Source: Neobacillus nitrireducens
Lineage (GTDB): Bacteria > Bacillota > Bacilli > Bacillales > Cytobacillaceae
Assembly (NCBI RefSeq): GCF_030915405.1
Contig: NZ_CP133262.1
Coordinates: 4,927,001-4,991,000, forward strand
Direction: 5' to 3'
Length of the DNA stretch: 64,000 nucleotides
The position numbers were made by a program, and so were the translations under genes. Shown piece by piece: positions 17,243 to 25,075 of this stretch; the stretch's first letter is position 1; every line of letters begins with the position of its first letter. Under the pieces are notes generated by a model, which saw only the letters and a program-made list of their open reading frames with translations, was not told the origin of the DNA and made no database searches.

Positions 17243-17854
17243 TTGGCTATTAATTTACAAAAAGGTCAACGTGTTGATTTAACGAAGAGTAATCCGGGAT
17301 TATCTAAAATCATGGTAGGTTTAGGCTGGGACCCAGTCCAAAGCGGAGGTGGCGGCGGCTTATTTGGTGGTTTATTCAGCGGCGGCGGTGCTGCCAATAT
17401 CGACTGTGATGCATCTGTTATCATGCTTGGTGCAAATGATAAGCTTCAAAACAATAAGGACGTCGTTTACTTTGGAAACCTAAAAAGCTTGGATGGCAGT
17501 GTTCAACATTCAGGTGATAATTTAACAGGCGATGGAGACGGCGATGACGAGCAGGTAATCATCGATTTAAGCAGAGTACCTTCCCATATTCAAAAACTTG
17601 TTTTCGTAGTTAATATCTATGACTGCGTGAAGAGAAAGCAGCACTTTGGCATGATCAAGAATGCCTTTATCAGAGTCGTGAATCCAGGAAACAATCAAGA
17701 GCTGCTTCACTACAATTTAACGGATAATTACAGCGGGTTAACCTGTCTTGTGACAGGAGAAATTTATCGCCATGGTAATGAGTGGAAGTTTGCGGCAATT
17801 GGCAGCGGTACAAATGCAGCCAGCTTAAGTGAAGTTGTTCGGAGCTTTAGTTAA
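17243..17854 (+). CDS. TerD family protein with Gly-rich loop (TerD-2)
   Basis: 203-aa TerD protein that differs from its two neighbours. The first metal-binding loop (GGNDFDLD in the others) is replaced by a glycine- and phenylalanine-rich insertion (about residues 34-52) ending in NIDCDASVIML. The second acidic loop GDNLTGDGDGDDEQ is intact. GTG 17234 lies within the ribosome binding site, so TTG 17243 is taken, giving the typical MAINLQKGQRVDLTK start. I recall a similarly Gly-rich TerD paralogue in B. subtilis, so this is probably a conserved subtype rather than damage. Confidence 0.9.
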   Translation: MAINLQKGQRVDLTKSNPGLSKIMVGLGWDPVQSGGGGGLFGGLFSGGGAANIDCDASVIMLGANDKLQNNKDVVYFGNLKSLDGSVQHSGDNLTGDGDGDDEQVIIDLSRVPSHIQKLVFVVNIYDCVKRKQHFGMIKNAFIRVVNPGNNQELLHYNLTDNYSGLTCLVTGEIYRHGNEWKFAAIGSGTNAASLSEVVRSFS

Positions 17855-17887
17855 GTAAGAAATAAAGTTTAGATAGAGGTGATACGT

Positions 17888-18466
17888 TTGGGTATTAACT
17901 TAGCAAAGGGACAAAGAATCGATTTAACAAAAACGAACCCTGGGTTAACCAAGGCTATAATTGGCCTCGGCTGGGATACGAATCGTTATCATGGAGGAAA
18001 TGACTTTGACCTGGATGCATCAGCGTTTTTAGCAGATGCAAATGGCAGAGTAACACAGGATTCTGACTTTATCTTTTATAATAATTTAGTCCACCCTTCA
18101 GGCTCCGTCGAACATACAGGTGATAACCGTACCGGCGAAGGTGACGGCGACGACGAGCAAATCAAGATTGACTTTAGTAAAGTGCCTTCTCACGTGCATC
18201 GGATTGCGATAACTGTGACCATTCATGATGCGGAAGCAAGGTTCCAGAATTTTGGTCAGGTTTCCAATGCCTTTGTTCGTTTAGTTGACGAGGACACGAA
18301 TAATGAGGTTTTACGATTTGACCTGGGTGAAGATTTTTCTGTCGAGACTGCCGTGGTCATTTGTGAACTATACCGCCATAACGGTGATTGGAAATTCAAC
18401 GCGATTGGCAGTGGGTTTGCTGGTGGATTAGCCGCGCTTTGCCGAAACTATGGTTTAGAAGTTTAA
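17888..18466 (+). CDS. TerD family stress protein (TerD-3)
   Basis: 192-aa TerD protein, very similar to TerD-1 (shared GGNDFDLD, GDNRTGEGDGDDEQ, NFGQVSNAFVR, GEDFSVETAVV). Both calcium-binding acidic loops are intact. TTG start five bases after GAGGTGA; the upstream GTG is part of that site. Last gene of the yceG-telA-terD-terD operon, 33 bases after TerD-2 and followed by a terminator. Confidence 0.92.
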   Translation: MGINLAKGQRIDLTKTNPGLTKAIIGLGWDTNRYHGGNDFDLDASAFLADANGRVTQDSDFIFYNNLVHPSGSVEHTGDNRTGEGDGDDEQIKIDFSKVPSHVHRIAITVTIHDAEARFQNFGQVSNAFVRLVDEDTNNEVLRFDLGEDFSVETAVVICELYRHNGDWKFNAIGSGFAGGLAALCRNYGLEV

Positions 18467-18481
18467 ATAATTAAAATTGTG

Positions 18482-18507
18482 AAGCTGCCATATTTGGTAG
18501 CTTTTTT
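18482..18507 (+). terminator. Terminator of the second Ter operon
   Basis: AGCTGCCA / TGGTAGCT arms (one G-T pair) with a six-T run. Confidence 0.82.
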
Positions 18508-18605
18508 CCTTTATTCCCCACCTTTGGCTTAGGAATTCAAATTAAGCTGCCAAATTCCTATGCTATAATTCAATTAAGCTATTGAATGAATAGGGGGATG
18601 ATGTG

Positions 18606-19307
18606 ATGCGTAAATCGTTTATAGTGATAATATTCGCTGGTTTATTTCTATCATCCATAACGACCTCACAAGCTTCCAATGCGGAAATTTTGCTAGGAGA
18701 TTATTCGAAAAACTCAATACTCTATCAATCTCTTCAAGTTGAGCATTCGTTCCCACTTTTAGAGCAAATCATTGTCTTGCCACGGCAGTTTTTTGATGAA
18801 CATGAAGCGGCCGTGATGATTTCGAGAATTAATTCCTTACCGTATTCCCTTTTGGAAAAAATAAACAATCAAGGAATAAACCTGAAACTTTTTACAGGAA
18901 AACTCACTGATAATCCCACTGCTCGGAAATATGCAGGGCAGGTCCCAAGGGGGTATACCTCTAATGTAACATGGGATGATATTCCAGGGATGGGAGGGTC
19001 GAAGGTCGTCCTTGTTAAGATTGGTGCCAGTGAAAAAGGGGTAGGGCATGGTTCCGTCAATTTAGAATTGCATGAAATGGCGCATTCGATTGATCGCTAT
19101 GTGTATGACGAAATCAGTGGTTCAAAGGATTTTTTACGTGCGTGGAAAAAGGAACATGAACAATTGTTTCCGGGAAACAGTTATTTCTTATTCCCGGAAG
19201 AATATTTTGCCGAGAGTTTCGCGATGTACTATTTGAATAATGGTACAAAAGAAATATTACGTAAGAAAGCTCCGGAGACATTCGATTTGATTAAACAGCT
19301 TCACTAA
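18606..19307 (+). CDS. Secreted anthrax-lethal-factor-like zinc metalloprotease (PPEP-like)
   Basis: 233-aa protein with a signal peptide (MRKSFIVIIFAGLFLSS..., cleavage probably after TSQA near residue 22). The catalytic zinc motif HEMAHSID (HExxH) lies near residue 155, followed 40-45 residues later by the third ligand region FPEEYFAESFAMYY. This arrangement and size match the ATLF/Pro-Pro endopeptidase family (Zmp1/PPEP-1, about 200 aa), which cut secreted proteins between prolines. An extended -10 (TGCTATAAT, 18561-18569) precedes it. It sits just outside the Ter terminator, so it is a separate unit. Substrate unknown. Confidence 0.82.
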   Translation: MRKSFIVIIFAGLFLSSITTSQASNAEILLGDYSKNSILYQSLQVEHSFPLLEQIIVLPRQFFDEHEAAVMISRINSLPYSLLEKINNQGINLKLFTGKLTDNPTARKYAGQVPRGYTSNVTWDDIPGMGGSKVVLVKIGASEKGVGHGSVNLELHEMAHSIDRYVYDEISGSKDFLRAWKKEHEQLFPGNSYFLFPEEYFAESFAMYYLNNGTKEILRKKAPETFDLIKQLH

Positions 19308-19364
19308 TTCGTCCTTGATTGTTAAAATAGAGAAATATGAAATGCAGTTAGGAGAGTGTCCAAG

Positions 19365-20159
19365 TTGAAACAATATCTGGAGCTATGTAAGCATGTACTA
19401 GAAAATGGAACTGTGAAGGGTGACAGGACGGGGACTGGAACAATCAGCACCTTCGGTTATCAAATGAGATTTGATTTGGCGGAAGGATTTCCGCTGGTAA
19501 CAACCAAAAAGTTGCACTTAAAATCAATTATTTATGAATTGCTCTGGTTTTTAAATGGAGATACGAATGTTCGGTATTTACAGGAGAACGGGGTCCGTAT
19601 TTGGAATGAATGGGCAGATGAAAATGGGGAATTAGGACCTGTTTATGGTCATCAATGGCGCTCCTGGACAGGTGCAGACGGTAAAACTGTTGACCAAATC
19701 ACGGAGTTAATTAGCCAGATAAAAACGAATCCAAACTCAAGAAGATTGCTTGTTAATGCTTGGAATGTCGCAGAGATTGATCACATGGCGTTGCCGCCCT
19801 GTCACTGTATGTTCCAATTCAATGTGGCAGACGGAAAGCTGTCATGCCAGCTTTACCAACGCTCAGCCGATGTGTTTCTTGGCGTCCCGTTTAACATCGC
19901 TTCTTATGCGCTTCTAACCATGATGATTGCACAAGTATGTGACCTTGAGCCAGGCGAATTTATCCACACTTTTGGTGATGTTCATATTTATCAGAACCAT
20001 CTCGAACAAGTGAAACTGCAAATGAGTCGCGAAATACGGTCCTTACCAATCGTAAAAATTAACCCGCTTGTCAAAGATATCTACTCTTTTGAATATGAAG
20101 ACTTTGCTCTGGAAGGGTATGACCCTCATCCGCATATTAAAGGAGTGGTTAGTGTATGA
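19365..20159 (+). CDS. thyA: Thymidylate synthase (ThyA type)
   Basis: Converts dUMP to dTMP with methylene-tetrahydrofolate. 264 aa, the usual length of E. coli ThyA and B. subtilis ThyB. Motifs: GDRTGTGT, PVYGHQWRSW, catalytic cysteine in ALPPCHCMFQ, LYQRSADVFLGVPFN, HIYQNHLEQ. TTG 19365 is preferred to GTG 19356, which would leave one base after AGGAG. The stop overlaps dfrA by four bases, so folate recycling is coupled. Confidence 0.97.
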   Translation: MKQYLELCKHVLENGTVKGDRTGTGTISTFGYQMRFDLAEGFPLVTTKKLHLKSIIYELLWFLNGDTNVRYLQENGVRIWNEWADENGELGPVYGHQWRSWTGADGKTVDQITELISQIKTNPNSRRLLVNAWNVAEIDHMALPPCHCMFQFNVADGKLSCQLYQRSADVFLGVPFNIASYALLTMMIAQVCDLEPGEFIHTFGDVHIYQNHLEQVKLQMSREIRSLPIVKINPLVKDIYSFEYEDFALEGYDPHPHIKGVVSV

Positions 20160-20641
20160 TATCCTTTATTGTTGCGATGGACAAAAATAGAGTCATCGGG
20201 AAAAATAATCAATTGCCTTGGCGGTTGCCAGAAGATTTAAAATTTTTCAAGAGGGTTACGATGGGCCACCCTATCGCGATGGGAAGAAAAACTCATGAAT
20301 CGATCGGGCGTGTCCTTCCCGGCAGAGAAAATATTGTCATCACTCGGCAAAAAGAATACCGAAGGGAGGATTGTACGGTAGTATACTCCGTTGAGGATTT
20401 TGTTCAGTACAGCGAAAAGCAAAGCGACGAAATCTTCGTTATTGGTGGGGCGGAAATATTTAATGAGACATTTGATTATGCGGACCGGCTTTATATCACG
20501 CTTATTCATGAGGAATTTGCAGGGGATACGTATTTTCCTGAATTTGATGTCAGCAATTGGGAATTGATATCTTGTGAAAAGGGAGTAAAGGATAATAAGA
20601 ATCCGTACGATTATGAATTCAGAATTTATAATCGAAAATAG
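20156..20641 (+). CDS. dfrA: Dihydrofolate reductase
   Basis: Regenerates tetrahydrofolate from the dihydrofolate made by ThyA. 161 aa; motifs SFIVAMDKNRVIGKNNQLPWRL (active-site Trp and acidic residue in LPEDL), MGRKTHESIG (NADPH), IFVIGGAEIF. Start overlaps the thyA stop. No clear terminator follows. Confidence 0.97.
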   Translation: MISFIVAMDKNRVIGKNNQLPWRLPEDLKFFKRVTMGHPIAMGRKTHESIGRVLPGRENIVITRQKEYRREDCTVVYSVEDFVQYSEKQSDEIFVIGGAEIFNETFDYADRLYITLIHEEFAGDTYFPEFDVSNWELISCEKGVKDNKNPYDYEFRIYNRK

Positions 20642-20935
20642 TAATACAAATTGATTTGGGTATTATAAAGTTCTAATTAAATTCAATAAAAGCATGTTGT
20701 TAAAATATTTTATAAATTATTTAAACTAAAATAATCATTGACTTCATTAGTGGTAATTGATAAATTGTCATTAGTAATGAATAATGTGGTAAGAAAATGC
20801 TAAATATCACTTTAAGGGTATTTTAAATAGATATTGTGAATTTACTATGAATTATCGCATATAACTAACTCAAAATGGATTTTCGGTACTATAATCATAG
20901 TAGAAATATACAACAATTGAAGGGGATGTAAATCC
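20642..20935 (+). other. AT-rich intergenic region ahead of tatA
   Basis: No ORF with a ribosome binding site is visible. It holds a candidate sigma-A promoter (TTGACT at 20738, TAAATT at 20761, 17-base spacer), a palindrome just downstream, and a second possible -10 (TATAAT, 20890-20895) nearer tatA. Confidence 0.6.
20738..20779 (+). promoter_or_regulatory. Candidate tatA promoter with palindromic operator
   Basis: TTGACT-17-TAAATT followed three bases later by the perfect palindrome CATTAGTAATG (20769-20779), positioned where a repressor would block the start site. CATTAG also occurs once upstream at 20745. Regulator unknown. Confidence 0.4.
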
Positions 20936-21130
20936 ATGTTTTCTAATATCGGTGTACCCGGATTAATTTTAATCTTAACATTAGCTTTGATTATTTTTGG
21001 ACCTAAGAAACTTCCGGAAATTGGTCGTGCTTTCGGACAAACATTAAAGGAATTTAAAAAATCTACACGTGAACTCACTGATGATGTTATGAAGGATATT
21101 GACGAAGAAAAGAAAAACTTGACTAAATAA
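20936..21130 (+). CDS. tatA: Twin-arginine translocase subunit TatA
   Basis: 64-aa single-span protein: short N-terminus, one membrane helix (GVPGLILILTLALIIFG), the FGPKKLPEIGRAFG hinge and an amphipathic helix, then a charged tail. It forms the pore that moves folded Tat substrates. No separate TatB is present, as usual in Firmicutes. It is followed by tatC and then a hydrogenase whose small subunit bears a Tat signal, so this pair probably serves that enzyme. A terminator separates tatA from tatC, favouring excess TatA. Confidence 0.95.
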   Translation: MFSNIGVPGLILILTLALIIFGPKKLPEIGRAFGQTLKEFKKSTRELTDDVMKDIDEEKKNLTK

Positions 21131-21161
21131 GGTGTGAGATTTTGTATCTTACACCTTTTTC
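21131..21161 (+). terminator. Terminator between tatA and tatC
   Basis: GGTGTGAGAT / ATCTTACACC arms with one G-T pair and five Ts. Partial termination would give more TatA than TatC. Confidence 0.8.
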
Positions 21162-21301
21162 TTCTCTAATTTAACCTATAAGAACATGTAAAAAGATATT
21201 CATAATAATAACATGGCACAAATAATTTATAGTTATATTTATCTCTGAAAGCTATATACACGTGCACATCTTTAACCTTTTGAAATTGGCAGGGGAAGTA
21301 C

Positions 21302-22045
21302 ATGGATGATAAAGAATTAAATTTAGTTGATCATTTAGAGGAATTACGAAAACGAATTATTGTGACCGCACTTGCATTTGTAGCCTTTTTTATCGCCGGC
21401 TTTATATATGTAGATGATATCTATAAATGGTTTGTCGGGACTACGAAACTGATGGTGCTTGGACCAAGTGATATTATGTGGATTTATTTCATGCTGGCAA
21501 CTGTTGTAGCCGTGGCGGGAACAATTCCTGTTCTAGCGTTACAAATTTGGTTGTTTGTCAGACCCGCACTGAGACCGATTGAAAGAAAAATAACGATTTC
21601 TTATGTTCCTGCATTATTTTTCTTGTTTATCATTGGGCTTGCCTTCGGATATTTTATTATCTTTCCAATGGTTCTAGACTTTTTGGTTAACATGGGTAAA
21701 GATATGTTTGTTACAAACTTCACTGCCGAACGATATTTTAGTTTTATCATGAATATGACCTTGCCATTCGGTGTCTTATTTGAACTTCCGGTGGTTGTTA
21801 TGTTTTTAACTTCACTTGGGATTATCAATCCGTTTGTCCTTTCAAAAATTCGTAAATATGCGTACTTCGTTCTGATAATTATCGCAATCGTTATTACACC
21901 ACCGGACTTTATGTCTGATTTTGTCGTAACCGTACCACTCTTGCTCCTTTATGAGATTAGTATTAATTTATCGAAGTTTGTCTATCGTAAGCGTTTGAAA
22001 AATCAGCAAGAAGATGAATTGGATGAGGAAGTAGCAGAGGCTTAA
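21302..22045 (+). CDS. tatC: Twin-arginine translocase subunit TatC
   Basis: 247-aa six-span membrane protein that recognises the twin-arginine signal. Conserved N-terminal LVDHLEELRKRI (the Glu-rich cytosolic signal-binding site), a periplasmic-loop FVRPALRPIERK region, FPMVLDF and a C-terminal acidic tail. ATG start with GGGGAAG upstream. It sits 170 bases after tatA and 225 bases before the hydrogenase operon, with a terminator on each side. Confidence 0.95.
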   Translation: MDDKELNLVDHLEELRKRIIVTALAFVAFFIAGFIYVDDIYKWFVGTTKLMVLGPSDIMWIYFMLATVVAVAGTIPVLALQIWLFVRPALRPIERKITISYVPALFFLFIIGLAFGYFIIFPMVLDFLVNMGKDMFVTNFTAERYFSFIMNMTLPFGVLFELPVVVMFLTSLGIINPFVLSKIRKYAYFVLIIIAIVITPPDFMSDFVVTVPLLLLYEISINLSKFVYRKRLKNQQEDELDEEVAEA

Positions 22046-22057
22046 TTAATAATGCAT

Positions 22058-22095
22058 AGACCCTAAGGGATTAAATTCTCTTCGGGTCTTTTTTT
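22058..22095 (+). terminator. Terminator after tatC
   Basis: AGACCC / GGGTCT arms with further inner pairs and seven Ts; it separates tatC from the hydrogenase operon. Confidence 0.8.
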
Positions 22096-22208
22096 ATGCT
22101 CCTTTTTCGGGCATTTACAACTTAATTACTGATAAAAATGTATTAATACAGTTAAGGATAGTTTGTGTACATTCTTGAATAATCATGACTAAAGACCTGC
22201 CATTATAA

Positions 22209-22223
22209 TACAATTTCCTTGTA
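22209..22223 (+). promoter_or_regulatory. Inverted repeat at the candidate hydrogenase promoter
   Basis: TACAA-N5-TTGTA directly overlaps the end of a TATAAT -10 (22204-22209) about 60 bases upstream of the small-subunit gene. No good -35 was found (TTGAAT at 22175 is too far), so an activator may be needed. It does not match the FNR box. Confidence 0.3.
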
Positions 22224-22269
22224 ATTAAATATATTTACTTATTTTCATGATAGGTGGAGGGGTTAGCGG

Positions 22270-23346
22270 ATGAAGAAAAAGAAAACAGTATATGAAGCCG
22301 CAATCGATCACGGATTTAGCCGGCGTGACTTCCTGAAAATGTGTACAGCATTAGCTGCGACATTGGGGCTAGAGTTTACCCAGTCAGATCAAGTTGTTAA
22401 AGCCATGGAAACTAAAACGAGAGTTCCTGTTGTCTGGCTGCAATTTCAAGATTGCACGGGCTGCTCAGAATCGTTTATTCGATCATCACAACCAAAGACT
22501 GAAAGCGTTTTACTAGAAATGATTTCTCTGGAGTATTCTGAAGTATTATCTGCTGCTTCTGGTCATCAGGTAGAAGCTTCCATGAAACAAGTATTAAAGG
22601 ATTATAAAGGGGAATATGTTCTTGCAGTGGAAGGCAGCATTCCTGAGGATGATTCCTTCCTAACCGTTGCTGGTCAATCAGCAAAAGAAACATTCCTAGA
22701 AATGGCTGCAGGCGCAAAAGCAATTATTGCATATGGTTCATGTTCGTCCTGGGGAGGAATTGCCGCAGCACATCCTAACCCAACGGGAGCGAAGCCAGTA
22801 ACTAGCTTTGTAAAAGATACTCCAACCATCCTTGTGCCGGGCTGTCCGCCAATTTCTGAAGTAATGACAGGAGTGATAGCTCATATTATTACCTTTGGCA
22901 AATTACCGGAACTTGATCAATTTGGACGTCCGAAAGCTTTTTATCGCCATCGTATTCATGACAAATGTAACCGACGTGCTTATTTTGATGCTGGCCTGTT
23001 CGTAGAATCCTTTGATGATGAAGGAGCCAAACAAGGCTACTGTTTATATAAAGTCGGCTGTAAAGGCCCGACAACTTACAACTCTTGTGCAGAAATGCGC
23101 TGGAATGGAGGGGTTAGCTACCCGATTCAATCCGGTAATCCATGCTTCGGCTGTTCCGAAAAGGACTTCTGGGATAATGGTCCATTCTACACGAGAAGAG
23201 CCAAAATACCCGGCACGCAAACGACCATTAATCCTGACGCAGTTGGCTTAACGGCTATTGGCTTGACTACTGCAGGTATTGCCGTTCATGCAGCAGGGAC
23301 GGTAATCAAGAGAAAGAGAGACGACAAACGGGGTGATGAGGAATGA
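22270..23346 (+). CDS. [NiFe]-hydrogenase group 1 small subunit (Tat-exported)
   Basis: 358-aa electron-transfer subunit. Tat signal SRRDFLK at residues 17-23 with hydrophobic stretch to about 35. Ligands for three iron-sulphur clusters can be placed: proximal C62, C65, C158, C192; distal H230, C233, C258, C264; medial C273, C292, C295. The C-terminus has a membrane helix (about 323-346) followed by a basic anchor (KRKRDDKR), fitting a membrane-bound uptake enzyme facing outward. The extra cysteines of oxygen-tolerant enzymes are absent (G64 and G162 occupy those sites). Its stop overlaps the large subunit by four bases. Confidence 0.95.
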   Translation: MKKKKTVYEAAIDHGFSRRDFLKMCTALAATLGLEFTQSDQVVKAMETKTRVPVVWLQFQDCTGCSESFIRSSQPKTESVLLEMISLEYSEVLSAASGHQVEASMKQVLKDYKGEYVLAVEGSIPEDDSFLTVAGQSAKETFLEMAAGAKAIIAYGSCSSWGGIAAAHPNPTGAKPVTSFVKDTPTILVPGCPPISEVMTGVIAHIITFGKLPELDQFGRPKAFYRHRIHDKCNRRAYFDAGLFVESFDDEGAKQGYCLYKVGCKGPTTYNSCAEMRWNGGVSYPIQSGNPCFGCSEKDFWDNGPFYTRRAKIPGTQTTINPDAVGLTAIGLTTAGIAVHAAGTVIKRKRDDKRGDEE

Positions 23347-25064
23347 GTGAACGTATAGTTGTTGACCCAATAACGAGAATCGAAGGTCACCTTCGAGTCG
23401 AAGTAGATGTGGATGAAAAAGGCGTTATTAAAGACGCATTTAGCTCAGGTACCGCAGTTCGCGGACTAGAATTGATTGTAAAAGACCGTGACCCGCGTGA
23501 TGTTTGGGCGTATGTGCAAAGGATTTGCGGCGTTTGTACAACCGTACATGCCCTAGCATCGATTCGTTCTGTTGAAGATGCATTAAAAATAAAAATCCCT
23601 AGAAATGCCCATTTGATCCGAGACATTATGAATGAAGCTTTGTTTGTTCACGACCATGTGGTCCATTTTTATCACTTGCATGCATTAGACTGGGTTGATG
23701 TCGTTAGTGCGATTAGTGCCAATCCTGCCGAAACTTCAAGAATTGCACAGTCGATTTCAAGCTGGCCAAAATCATCTCCCGGTTACTTCACTGATGTACA
23801 AAACAAAGTAAAGAAATTAGTGCAAAGTGGTCAACTCGGCATTTTCGCAAATGGTTATTGGGGCCATAAAGCATATAAGCTTCCTCCAGAGGTGAACTTG
23901 TTAGCTGTGGCTCATTATCTGGAAGCACTGGATTGGCAAAAGGAAATTGTCAAAATTCATACCATTTTTGGCGGTAAAAACCCGCATCCGCATTATGTGG
24001 TCGGGGGAATGGCAACTCCACTTGATATTGACAGTGATAACGGCGTACATGCAGAACGGTTAATGCATGTATCACAACTGATCGACCAAGCGAAGGAATT
24101 TGTAAATCAAGTCTATATCCCGGATTTACTTGCGATTGGTTCATATTATAAGGATTGGACCTATGGAGGCGGCTTAAATAATTACCTCTGCTATGGAGAT
24201 TTCTCTACAGGGGATATTTATGACACGAAGCTCTATCGGATGCCAAGAGGAATTATCTTAAATGGTAACTTGAAAGAAGTTTTAGACGTTGACCTTAAAG
24301 ATCCTGAGCATGTTCAGGAGTTTATTGATCATTCTTGGTATACCTATGATGGTGATTCAGGCGGCAAAGGAAAACATCCATTTGATGGTGAAACTACTTT
24401 TAACTATACGGGTCCTAAAGCACCATTTAAACAATTGGATACCGATAAGGAGTATAGCTGGCTCAAAGCACCACGCTGGAAAGAGCATCCGATGGAAACA
24501 GGACCACTCGCCAGGATGATTGTCGGCTATGCAGCGGGAAAAGAAGAAATCGTAAATATCGTCGACGAAACATTGAAAAAGCTGGATTTACCTATTTCGG
24601 CCTTACAATCAGCTTTAGGAAGAACCGTCGCCCGCGGACTTGAAACGGTGTTAATTTCAGGATGGTTACGCAATGACATGGATGAATTATTAAAGAATGT
24701 GAAGAGCGGCGACCAAACCACTTTTGATCGTACAAAATGGGAACCAAATACATGGCCAGAACGTGCCAAAGGTGTCGGTTGGATGGAAGCACCGCGCGGA
24801 GCACTCGGACATTGGATTGATATTAAAGATGGTAAAACGCATAACTATCAAGCTGTGGTTCCATCAACATGGAATGCATCACCACGGGACCACAAAAATA
24901 CGATTGGTGCTTATGAAGCTGCGCTTAAAGGGACTCCAATGTTAAATAAGGAGCAGCCGCTTGAAATTATGAGGATTATCCACTCGTTTGACCCATGTCT
25001 TGCATGTGCCGTACACTTAACAGATTTGGAAACGAATACGACGACTGAAATTCGTTTAGGTTAG
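23343..25064 (+). CDS. [NiFe]-hydrogenase group 1 large subunit
   Basis: 573-aa catalytic subunit holding the NiFe(CN)2CO centre; oxidises H2 (uptake direction inferred). L1 motif RICGVC with C62/C65 and L2 motif DPCLACAVH with C552/C555 supply the four metal-bridging cysteines. A 15-residue tail follows H558 and would be removed by the operon's endopeptidase after nickel insertion. It has no signal peptide; it is carried out of the cell with the Tat-bearing small subunit. Second gene of a tightly packed operon. Confidence 0.96.
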   Translation: MSERIVVDPITRIEGHLRVEVDVDEKGVIKDAFSSGTAVRGLELIVKDRDPRDVWAYVQRICGVCTTVHALASIRSVEDALKIKIPRNAHLIRDIMNEALFVHDHVVHFYHLHALDWVDVVSAISANPAETSRIAQSISSWPKSSPGYFTDVQNKVKKLVQSGQLGIFANGYWGHKAYKLPPEVNLLAVAHYLEALDWQKEIVKIHTIFGGKNPHPHYVVGGMATPLDIDSDNGVHAERLMHVSQLIDQAKEFVNQVYIPDLLAIGSYYKDWTYGGGLNNYLCYGDFSTGDIYDTKLYRMPRGIILNGNLKEVLDVDLKDPEHVQEFIDHSWYTYDGDSGGKGKHPFDGETTFNYTGPKAPFKQLDTDKEYSWLKAPRWKEHPMETGPLARMIVGYAAGKEEIVNIVDETLKKLDLPISALQSALGRTVARGLETVLISGWLRNDMDELLKNVKSGDQTTFDRTKWEPNTWPERAKGVGWMEAPRGALGHWIDIKDGKTHNYQAVVPSTWNASPRDHKNTIGAYEAALKGTPMLNKEQPLEIMRIIHSFDPCLACAVHLTDLETNTTTEIRLG

Positions 25065-25075
25065 GAGGGAGACAT

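Noticed and set aside
22097..22269. FNR box before the hydrogenase operon
   Set aside because: No TGTGA-N6-TCACA or near match; only TACAA-N5-TTGTA is present.
22270..23346. Oxygen-tolerant (six-cysteine proximal cluster) hydrogenase
   Set aside because: Both supernumerary cysteines are replaced by glycine.
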